From positions 1 to 34,328 of IMG/VR virus record IMGVR_UViG_3300046474_000385: a stretch of DNA of 34,328 bases. The stretch is one strand, 5' to 3'. This stretch comes from a virus. The notes beneath the pieces were generated by a model. That model saw nothing but the letters and a program-made list of their open reading frames with translations, searched no databases and was not told where the DNA came from. This document shows, piece after piece, positions 25,022 to 30,762 of this stretch. Numbering within the stretch: position 1 is the first letter of the stretch; each line of letters starts with the position of its first letter. The position numbers and the translations under genes were made by a program.

Positions 25022-25802
25022 GTTTATTGCCTCAGATGGCTGTTCGGTCCAGACCATGAGCAGAGCCGGGTTGGATTTCATGGTTTTTGGCGAGGCTTAC
25101 TTTCTGCGCAATCGCAATGCGTTCGGCCAAGTGCTGGAAATGGAACACCTGCCAACTATCAACATGCGGGTCAGGGTTGGTGGCGGGTTTGTGATGCTGC
25201 TGCCGGACGGCAAGAAAGTGGAGTTCGAAGAGGATGAAGTCGAGCACGTCATGAACTACGACGTGGAACAGAACATTTACGGCGTGCCCGACTACCTGGG
25301 CGGCATGCAGGCGCTGTTGCTCAATGAGGCCGCTACCCTATTCCGCCGCCGCTACTACAGCAACGGCGCGCACGCGGGTTACATCTTCTACACCAACGAT
25401 CCGAACCTGAGCGAGAAGGACGAAGAGTCCCTGCGCGATCAAATCAGCGCGAGCAAGGGTGTGGGCAACTTCCGATCGATGTTCGTGAACATCCCCGGCG
25501 GCGCCGAGAAGGCCATCCAGATCATCCCGGTGGGGGATTTTCAGGCCAAGGACGAGCTGGAGAAGGTCAAGAACATTACCCGAAACGACGTGATCGCCGC
25601 GTGGCGCATGAACCCCGCGTTGGCCGGCATCATCCCTGAAAACAGCGCTGGCTTTGGCGACATCGAAAAGATCGATCGCGTGTACACCAGTAACGAGATT
25701 CGGCCGATCTGCCAGCTGTTCAACCAGGTCAATGACAGCCTGCGGGAAGACAGGAGAATTAGCTGGAGGACTCCAGAGAAAGAAGCAAAAACCACTGACT
25801 AA
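24780..25802 (+). CDS. Portal protein gpQ
   Basis: 340 aa, the length of P2 gpQ (344). MRAFSFGAPEQVLTENIGHYLGVF, then YTPPVSRQGLAKLLRANAHHG, YYSNGAHAGYIFYTNDPNLS and GIIPENSAGFGDIEKIDRVY match P2/PBSX portal. It forms the dodecameric DNA gate bound by terminase. The ATG at 24780 must be real, because the homology begins about 15 residues after it, inside the terminase overlap. The ORF is in the +1 phase relative to terminase. Confidence 0.95.
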   Translation: MGKPAINQPQKPVPGPMRAFSFGAPEQVLTENIGHYLGVFATHDGQTYTPPVSRQGLAKLLRANAHHGAIPGFKRNLLLREFIASDGCSVQTMSRAGLDFMVFGEAYFLRNRNAFGQVLEMEHLPTINMRVRVGGGFVMLLPDGKKVEFEEDEVEHVMNYDVEQNIYGVPDYLGGMQALLLNEAATLFRRRYYSNGAHAGYIFYTNDPNLSEKDEESLRDQISASKGVGNFRSMFVNIPGGAEKAIQIIPVGDFQAKDELEKVKNITRNDVIAAWRMNPALAGIIPENSAGFGDIEKIDRVYTSNEIRPICQLFNQVNDSLREDRRISWRTPEKEAKTTD

Positions 25803-25815
25803 ATACACAGTAGTA

Positions 25816-25828
25816 GGTGATTATCACC
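25816..25828 (+). promoter_or_regulatory. 13-bp palindrome before the Ogr-like gene
   Basis: GGTGAT-T-ATCACC, perfect, 46 nt before the start at 25875 and upstream of a CATAAT -10-like hexamer (25839-25844). It is a possible operator for the activator gene. Confidence 0.35.
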
Positions 25829-25874
25829 ATAGGTAACGGCATAATGATGGCTCTAAAACCCTGGGGAGGGAAAC

Positions 25875-26135
25875 ATGCGAATTTACTGCACTGCCTGCGA
25901 CTACAAAGGACGTATCAGTTCACGGGAGGAAATTACTCGTGGCTATGTGAAGCTCTACTGCCAGTGCCTGGACGCGAAGTGCGGGCACACTTGGGTATCC
26001 GAACTTACATTCAAACATTCCTTGAGACTTCCAGCCCAACATCTCGACACAATCCTTCTAGAGAGAATCAGAAGTTTGCCGGCGGATCAGCAGCAAGAAC
26101 TGTTCCTGCAGGTCGGTTCCTCGCAATCAAGCTGA
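25875..26135 (+). CDS. ogr: Ogr/Delta-family zinc-finger late transcription activator
   Basis: 86 aa. MRIYCTACDYKGRISSREEITRGYVKLYCQCLDAKCGHTWVSELTF has the C-X2-C...C-X-C-X4-CGH pattern of Ogr and Delta, which bind upstream of late promoters and recruit RNA polymerase through its alpha subunit. Length fits (P2 Ogr is 72 aa) with a longer C-terminus. GGGAGGGAAAC just before ATG is a very strong ribosome site. It follows the portal by 72 bp and is the natural switch for the gpO, gpP and later tail genes of this phage. Confidence 0.93.
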   Translation: MRIYCTACDYKGRISSREEITRGYVKLYCQCLDAKCGHTWVSELTFKHSLRLPAQHLDTILLERIRSLPADQQQELFLQVGSSQSS

Positions 26136-26224
26136 CCCAAGTACCCTGTTCGCAACCTCCCCGGCGCGACCCAGCCCCCCCGTTCTCGTGGCCCCACTGC
26201 ACATCTCTCAACACCCACACCGGA

Positions 26225-26243
26225 ATGCCTGCAGCGCAGGCAT
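26225..26243. repeat. Perfect hairpin ATGCCTGC / GCAGGCAT
   Basis: 8-bp arms with an AGC loop. Part of the candidate origin region; it could also be a terminator for the Ogr-like or RepA transcript, but no T-run follows on either side. Confidence 0.7.
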
Positions 26244-26468
26244 ATAAGCCGCCTACACGATCTCACCTGACACCCACAACTCTGGCGCGGCGGAACCCGA
26301 GCAGCGGCCGGTGGTCTGACAATTTCGCCCCAAAAATCTCCGCCGCGCCGCCCAATCGTGCCCGCGACCGCCGCTCGCAAATTTCAATTGCACCTCGGCG
26401 CGCCCGATTACTGCTTTTGACGCCTGATGGATCCACGGCACTGGGGTGCCGGGTATCCAGCACCGGGT

Positions 26469-26508
26469 GCAGGGCACTGCCCTGCCGCTGTGCGGGCGCG
26501 TAGCCCGC
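26469..26508. repeat. Two adjacent GC-rich inverted repeats
   Basis: GCAGGGCA-C-TGCCCTGC (26469-26485) is a perfect 17-bp palindrome. GCGGGC-N5-GCCCGC (26492-26508) follows 6 bp later. Two stable foldbacks this close suggest an origin or strong pausing/termination element. Confidence 0.7.
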
Positions 26509-26606
26509 GATCCTCATTAAAAGCTGAGCGCAGCGAACTGAGCCCTTGGGCGAAGGCATCATCTTGTACCCAACACACCGCCCCTGTGGACACCTCGGAA
26601 GCCTCT

Positions 26607-26643
26607 TTTTATACCCACCGGGGGTGCTGAAGGGGGTATAAAA
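26607..26643. repeat. Inverted repeat TTTTATACCC / GGGTATAAAA
   Basis: Perfect 10-bp arms at 26607-26616 and 26634-26643, around a 17-nt GC-rich spacer. Each arm contains a TATA-rich DnaA-like core. It could be an initiator-binding or strand-opening element. Confidence 0.6.
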
Positions 26644-26840
26644 TTCCATTTAATTCAAAGGCTTTCTGGTTGCCCCGTTTGCGCGCCGGCGGCGCGGCTA
26701 AATCGCGCTGTAAAGGAGACGTACACACGGCCGATTGCCGCCATGGCGATGCACGGCGGAAGGTTGAGTGCTGAGATAGGGTGTTTTCTTGACTGCCAGA
26801 CGTAGCCTGGCCTCGCAGGGGTTGCGATCGTTTCGGAGGG

Positions 26841-27746
26841 CTAGGTGTCTTTCTTGACCTGGATGCTGCGCATCAGGCGCGCCAGAGATTCGTCCACGCC
26901 ACCAGGCCTACTGTCGGGTGTCTGGGAAGCCCTAACACGACCGGGTGAATTGACCTGCTCTGGCATCTCCCCTTGGCTGTGAGCCACTTTGCGTGCCTCA
27001 CTACGTTCCCAGTTGGTACGTGACGTCTCGCGCCGTAAGGCTTCCAGAGACGCCTTCTCCTGACGCGCTAGGCGAAGCCCGCTGATGTCACGCAGCTCCT
27101 TTTCACGCTTCTTCAGTGCGGCCTTTTTCGCCCGATGCCAGAGGTACCGTACACCGAGGTCAGCAAAGAACTTTTCAGTGAATCGCACCAGGACACGAGT
27201 TCGCACCAGATTAAGTCCAGCTTCGTCCTTTTCATCCAAGCGAATTTTCTCCACGCGCCGGTAAACATAGTCGGCCAGTTCCATGCTGTGCAGCAGGCGA
27301 TTGAAGGACGCAGCAGAGACCCCGCTATCCTCTGCGACACCGCACTGGGTGTTGAGGAAAAACTGCCCCCGCTCGACGTCGAGCCACCCCATAACGCCTG
27401 TCGCCAGATCTAGGCGTACAAGCATCTGCTCGGCAACCTTAGCCAGCGCATCGAATTTCTCAGAGCGGGTACGGCGGCCACCATGAATGGTGTCCAGATC
27501 ACGTAGATACATACCGCGCAGGTCGCCGATTTGGCTCAGGCGCTTGAACGCCATCCGCAGAAGGGGGTTTTTGAGCTGCTGGCCAGTCAACCGGCGAGGA
27601 GCGGAATACCGGGGTGCGCGAGCAGGCGCTCGCAGAGCCGCGTGGGGATCTTTCTTGTCGCGATGCACAGCAGTAGGTCGGCCCTTTCTGGGGCCGGCCT
27701 TGCGGTCGCTCGTTCGCGATTTGATGTCCTTATCCGGCTGAGTCAC
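26841..27746 (-). CDS. RepA-like (IncFII-type) plasmid replication initiator
   Basis: 301 aa from GTG 27746, which overlaps the upstream stop as GTGA. A basic N-terminal 60 residues precede LTGQQLKNPLLRMAFKRLSQ, GGRRTRSEKFDALAKVAEQM, LNTQCGVAEDSGVSAASFNRLL (winged-helix-like), VRTRVLVRFTEKFFADLGVRYLWHRAKKAALKKREKELRDI. This resembles RepA initiators of IncFII-related Pseudomonas plasmids (RepA_IncFII family). It would bind an origin and load host helicase, not nick DNA like P2 gpA. No copA-like antisense RNA region is possible upstream, because the gene is fused to the early operon by overlap. The family call is from memory of the pattern; a generic phage initiator is the alternative. Confidence 0.6.
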   Translation of the reverse strand: MTQPDKDIKSRTSDRKAGPRKGRPTAVHRDKKDPHAALRAPARAPRYSAPRRLTGQQLKNPLLRMAFKRLSQIGDLRGMYLRDLDTIHGGRRTRSEKFDALAKVAEQMLVRLDLATGVMGWLDVERGQFFLNTQCGVAEDSGVSAASFNRLLHSMELADYVYRRVEKIRLDEKDEAGLNLVRTRVLVRFTEKFFADLGVRYLWHRAKKAALKKREKELRDISGLRLARQEKASLEALRRETSRTNWERSEARKVAHSQGEMPEQVNSPGRVRASQTPDSRPGGVDESLARLMRSIQVKKDT

Positions 27747-28375
27747 AGGCGGGTATTCACCTGTTGCGGGATAGGTTTCTGGTGCTGCTCGAGCAGCACG
27801 TCTTCGGCACGCGAGCGAAGCTCACAGCACCGCGCTTCGACTGACCGGAGCCTATCGACAAAGCTAGGTAGCTTGTCGATGTCTTGGAGGTCGATATGAC
27901 CGTCTGCAAGGATCTCGCTGCCCAAAGCTACTGTATCGCCCAGCCTGGCCACGAGCAGGCCAAACGCACACAGCGGATTACCGTCACCTTCCTGCTCGCG
28001 TGCGCCAGTCAGACCGTGACGACTGGCAAGCTCATTGATGCAATCGTCTTTGAATTCGCCGTCAAGAGCTTCTACCCAAGCCTCTTCAAGCCAGCACGGC
28101 AAATCTACCTCACCGTTAAGCCAGCGGCCAACGCGACGCAGCCAGGCCCCTGATGCTTTCAGAAACACCGGCGCGTCGTTGCCCTTGGCAAGCTCATCGA
28201 AATCGGGCACGTCCTTACTAGCAGCCTTGTCTGGAACGATGCGATGCAGGTTACTGCTCAGTAACTGGGCAAAGTCGTCCTGGCTGAAACCGGTGCGCGC
28301 GATCATCTCAACGGCATGAGCAATAAGTACTTGATCACGGGAAATGGACTGCTGTCCGTGTGTGGACGTGGTCAA
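27743..28375 (-). CDS. Early-operon protein, unknown function
   Basis: 210 aa. The reading frame starts at TTG 28375, which overlaps the upstream stop as TTGA and has only a weak Shine-Dalgarno. A later ATG (AHAVEMIARTG, in frame) is a second choice. It is acidic and helical, with FSQDDFAQLL and GRWLNGEVDLPCWLEEAWVEAL patterns but no known domain. It lies between the Cro-like gene and RepA in a coupled operon, so a role in replication or the switch is likely, but is not shown by the sequence. Confidence 0.6.
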   Translation of the reverse strand: MTTSTHGQQSISRDQVLIAHAVEMIARTGFSQDDFAQLLSSNLHRIVPDKAASKDVPDFDELAKGNDAPVFLKASGAWLRRVGRWLNGEVDLPCWLEEAWVEALDGEFKDDCINELASRHGLTGAREQEGDGNPLCAFGLLVARLGDTVALGSEILADGHIDLQDIDKLPSFVDRLRSVEARCCELRSRAEDVLLEQHQKPIPQQVNTRL

Positions 28376-28632
28376 GGCTGCTTACCGCATTTAGGCTGCC
28401 CCAACGCTTTTTCGTGGCCGGACTTAAAGCCATCGGGCGACGCCGAGTGTTCCTGGCAAGGAAACGGGCGGGTCTCCCGGGCTGCGCAAGTACCGTCGTC
28501 ACCGATCGTTACGATGATGTTTCGCTGAGCTCTTAGAGCTTTCGCTATCGACGCCGGTTTCACACCGAGCGCACGCGCTACCGGCGCCTGACCCATCCGT
28601 TGCACTAAATCACTAAGGGACATCTCTTCCAT
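28372..28632 (-). CDS. Cro-like repressor
   Basis: 86 aa from ATG 28632, with AGGTG six nt upstream; a GTG at 28641 is an unlikely alternative. The first 40 residues (MSLSDLVQRMGQAPVARALGVKPASIAKALRAQR) form a Cro/YdaS-like HTH, then NIIVTIGDDGTCAARETRPFP, the dimerisation strand typical of Cro. A 25-residue Lys/Gly-rich C-terminus is extra. It faces the S24 repressor gene across a 107-bp operator region and is the first gene of the early operon Cro-like, 210 aa, RepA. Confidence 0.85.
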   Translation of the reverse strand: MEEMSLSDLVQRMGQAPVARALGVKPASIAKALRAQRNIIVTIGDDGTCAARETRPFPCQEHSASPDGFKSGHEKALGQPKCGKQP

Positions 28633-28662
28633 GTCATACACCTAAGATTGATGAATGACCGG

Positions 28663-28725
28663 AAGATTAACCGCTAACATATTTTTTATCAATGCCTGCG
28701 GCTAATCTTATGTGTTAGCCAGCGG
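28663..28725. promoter_or_regulatory. Operator region of the lysogeny switch
   Basis: Repeated half-sites of the form GCGGYTAAY: GATTAACCGC (28665-28674, complement), GCGGCTAATC (28698-28707) and GTTAGCCAGC (28714-28723, complement variant). GGCTAA-N9-TTAGCC (28700-28720) makes a palindromic pair. They overlap both early promoters and are the likely targets of the S24 and Cro-like repressors. Confidence 0.65.
28664..28692 (-). promoter_or_regulatory. Early rightward-type (PR-like) promoter of the Cro-like/RepA operon
   Basis: On the minus strand TTGATA (complement of 28687-28692), 17 nt, TAATCT (complement of 28664-28669). The -10 lies inside the first operator half-site, so repressor binding should block it. 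Confidence 0.7.
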
Positions 28726-28727
28726 CT

Positions 28728-28733
28728 TATACT
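28728..28733 (+). promoter_or_regulatory. -10 element of the repressor promoter (PRM-like)
   Basis: TATACT, six nt before the ATG at 28740. The -35 window (28705-28710) is poor, as in lambda PRM, which needs activation. Transcription would begin at or next to the ATG, giving a leaderless message. Confidence 0.55.
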
Positions 28734-28739
28734 TCGACA

Positions 28740-29459
28740 ATGACTAAGAAAAAGCCCATCGCCCCTGCCCTATTTGCGGAATGCCAAGCAGCCCACGAGC
28801 TCTATCTTTCTAAGAAGAACGCTCTCAAGCTGAATCAACGGAAGATTGCCGATGCCGCAGGCATAACACCGGTTTCGGTGAACCATTATTTGAAGGGTAT
28901 AAATGCGCTCAATGCCCGCTTTGCTTCGGTGCTGGCGAAGCTGCTAAATGAGCCGGTCGAGAGCTTCAGTCCACGCCTTGCTGCCGAAATCGAGGGGATG
29001 GCGGCTACAAGTGGTCATTCCAACATTTCTCCAATGCTGCAACCTCACCGAGAGGCCCGGGAATATCCATTGATCTCATGGGTTGCCGCCGGCGAGCAGA
29101 TTGAATCTTCCGTCTGCTATCCGACCGGAATTGCAGACGATTGGCTGTCGTCTACGGAGAACGCAGGGCCACGTGGGTATTGGCTCAAGGTCAAGGGAAA
29201 GTCGATGACATCGGACACCCCGCCTAGCTTCCCGGAAGGCACTCCGATATTGATTCGCCCTGAAGGCTTTGACCTCATCAGCGGCAAGTTCTACATCGCC
29301 CGCCACACCGTGAGCGGCGAAACCACCTTCAAGCAATACAATCTAGATGCTGGGGTAGGCTACTTGGTGCCACTCAATCCAGAGTACAAGGCGGTAGCTC
29401 TGGACGGTACTTGGGAAATTATCGGCCGTGCGATCGATGCGAAAATCACCGGCATGTAA
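28740..29459 (+). CDS. CI-type XRE/S24 cleavable phage repressor
   Basis: 239 aa. N-terminal HTH (KLNQRKIADAAGITPVSVNHYLKGINAL, about residues 30-57). The C-terminal LexA/CI autoprotease domain has a cleavage site Ala117-Gly118 in WVAAGEQ, nucleophile Ser155 in VKGKSMTSD and Lys198 in GETTFKQY. It should hold lysogeny by blocking the early promoter and be inactivated by RecA in SOS. No Shine-Dalgarno precedes the ATG. The gene is divergent from the Cro-like gene and converges on the 97-aa gene 53 bp after its end. Confidence 0.95.
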   Translation: MTKKKPIAPALFAECQAAHELYLSKKNALKLNQRKIADAAGITPVSVNHYLKGINALNARFASVLAKLLNEPVESFSPRLAAEIEGMAATSGHSNISPMLQPHREAREYPLISWVAAGEQIESSVCYPTGIADDWLSSTENAGPRGYWLKVKGKSMTSDTPPSFPEGTPILIRPEGFDLISGKFYIARHTVSGETTFKQYNLDAGVGYLVPLNPEYKAVALDGTWEIIGRAIDAKITGM

Positions 29460-29512
29460 CGTCGTTGATAACCCACCGGCGTGCCTTAAAGCATTCCGAT
29501 CAGCTTCGCAGC

Positions 29513-29806
29513 TCATCCTCTAGCCTTGCGTGGACATAACTTGCCTGCATCGCCTTGAGCTGATCCAGGCGGGGCACTGTGCACCACGATATGACCTTGG
29601 CCAATTTTGAAGTTCTTCATTACAGCGATGCACACGTTCCACGCCTCGCGTGCAACAGCATCGCCGGTTTCGACCACATTGCCCTGGTCATCGATAATCG
29701 CTAGACGTGCAGGACGCCCGTCGGCTGTGCTGAATTGATAACCGCTGCTGACATTGGCACTGATACGGCCAAGCTCCAGCGTGCCTGTCTTGGGGATCCC
29801 GATCAT
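29513..29806 (-). CDS. Small early protein, unknown function
   Basis: 97 aa, not recognised. A compact beta-rich first part (MIGIPKTGTLELGRISANVSSGYQF, ARLAIIDDQGNVVETGDAVAREAWNVCIAVMKNF) ends in a 20-residue basic, disordered-looking tail. ATG 29806 overlaps the upstream stop as ATGA, so it is translated with the 168-aa gene and under the same repressed promoter. Expression is expected on induction. Confidence 0.6.
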   Translation of the reverse strand: MIGIPKTGTLELGRISANVSSGYQFSTADGRPARLAIIDDQGNVVETGDAVAREAWNVCIAVMKNFKIGQGHIVVHSAPPGSAQGDAGKLCPRKARG

Positions 29807-30309
29807 GGTCTTACCCCTACTTCAATACCTACAGAGCACTTGTTCACGATCAAAGCGATCGTACTGGCGTGGAGATCACGGCGACTTTGGGCTGTGTGTA
29901 TCGCGCTCCAGTTTTCTTTTGCAATTGCGGCATCGAGTTCCGCGTTTGCACTCCGATACCCCTCAATACTTTGACTGAACAGTCGTTTCGTATTTGGCTC
30001 CAGGATGGAAATGGTCAACTGCCCATCGGCGTCTGGAGTGATTCTCGGATCGTTGCAAAGAGCAAGCTCCTCAAGAAGGCGCGCAATTCGTTCGGCAACG
30101 TGATCAGTTTTCGGGATGGTCAAACTGTTTACAGTGCTACCCAGTCTGACCTGTACAGATACATCTTCTAAGCCCTGCTCAATGGCAACAATGGCCGTCG
30201 CGCAGCAGCGTCCGTCTTCTGCAAAAAAATGGTGCGAAAAGGTGCCGTTCTGAGTGACCTGGTCTGATAACTGAGCGCGCGCATGCGGCGAAAGGCAAAG
30301 GGCGTACAT
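29803..30309 (-). CDS. Early protein, unknown function
   Basis: 168 aa from ATG 30309, which has GGAGG 9 nt upstream; the upstream continuation of the frame has no ribosome site. Begins MYALCLSPHARAQLSDQVTQ. It contains FAEDGRCCATAIVAIEQGLEDVSVQVRLGS and a helical C-terminus. No domain is recognised. First gene of a two-gene operon driven by the repressor-controlled promoter at 30369-30397. It is between the switch and the integrase, where early anti-host or immunity genes often lie. Confidence 0.65.
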   Translation of the reverse strand: MYALCLSPHARAQLSDQVTQNGTFSHHFFAEDGRCCATAIVAIEQGLEDVSVQVRLGSTVNSLTIPKTDHVAERIARLLEELALCNDPRITPDADGQLTISILEPNTKRLFSQSIEGYRSANAELDAAIAKENWSAIHTAQSRRDLHASTIALIVNKCSVGIEVGVRP

Positions 30310-30368
30310 CGTGTAAACCTCCAAAGCGATCAGGGCACCGCAACGCAATACCCTGAACTGATGGAGAC

Positions 30369-30397
30369 AAATTAGCCTCAGGCTAATTTTATGTCAA
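30369..30397 (-). promoter_or_regulatory. Second early promoter (PL-like) with repressor palindrome
   Basis: On the minus strand TTGACA (complement of 30392-30397), 17 nt, TAATTT (complement of 30369-30374): near-consensus. A perfect palindrome (AAATTAGCCT, C, then its complement; 30369-30389) fills spacer and -10. GGCTAAT-Y-TTATGT is shared with the switch region (28700-28713) and a half-site copy GTTAGCCGC lies at 30425-30433, so the same repressor should silence it. Confidence 0.8.
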
Positions 30398-30440
30398 ACA
30401 CCTGCGGCATATTTTTTGTCTTTTGTTAGCCGCTGGATAA

Positions 30441-30695
30441 TCAGAAGGGGTGATGATTGGTCCAGCTCAATTGCGCAATCCCGTCGCCTAGGTGCTTCAA
30501 GCGCACGCCTTCCTCGTTATTCAATTCCTCTAGAAGTCGATCCCAGTCAGCGGAGCGCTCGCCGGATAATCGCCGTATTAACGTTCGCCGCAGGACTTGG
30601 GCGGAGGCACTGTTGACCTGTCGGTAAATACGGCATGCAAGTTGGTCGAATGGGGTCGACGGCTGCATTGGAAAAACGCGGTTTTGCTGAAGCAC
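30441..30695 (-). CDS. SOS-controlled DUF1654 family protein
   Basis: 84 aa from GTG 30695 (AGGA 7 nt upstream; an in-frame ATG at 30668 has no ribosome site). STPFDQLACRIYRQVNSA, then AQVLRRTLIRRL, SADWDRLLEEL and LGDGIAQLSWT follow the pattern of DUF1654, a family mainly found in Pseudomonas and its phages, function unknown. A LexA box lies 19 nt upstream. It is on the integrase strand, 67 bp after the integrase stop, so it may also be reached by read-through. Confidence 0.82.
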   Translation of the reverse strand: MLQQNRVFPMQPSTPFDQLACRIYRQVNSASAQVLRRTLIRRLSGERSADWDRLLEELNNEEGVRLKHLGDGIAQLSWTNHHPF

Positions 30696-30713
30696 AAAAG
30701 CATCCTGCTACTG

Positions 30714-30729
30714 CTGTATATCCAGACAG
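30714..30729 (-). promoter_or_regulatory. LexA (SOS) box
   Basis: CTGT-N8-ACAG, perfect. On the minus strand it overlaps a TATACT -10-like hexamer, and 20 of 22 bases (TATACTGT to ATACAGCA) equal the box region at 2563-2584. Confidence 0.87.
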
Positions 30730-30762
30730 TATATAGTAAATGTAGCTTTGCTAATATTTGGC

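Larger units (their letters stand above)
26136..26840. other. Non-coding, hairpin-rich region; candidate replication origin
   Basis: 705 bp without a convincing gene, directly downstream of the RepA-like gene, which is where IncFII-type plasmids keep CIS and oriR. It holds perfect palindromic hairpins (listed) and an AT-rich stretch near 26641-26660. TTATACCCA (26609-26617) differs from a DnaA box (TTATNCACA) at one position; CCTGTGGACAC (26583-26593) is a weaker one. The identity as origin is inferred from position and structure, not proven. Confidence 0.4.

Noticed and set aside
26225-26508. CRISPR array
   Set aside because: The hairpins differ from each other and are not regularly spaced direct repeats.
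26253-26649. Open frames of 61-128 codons on the minus strand after the Ogr-like gene
   Set aside because: They run through perfect hairpins and are Arg/Pro/Ala-biased; no ribosome site. The region is better read as a non-coding origin candidate.
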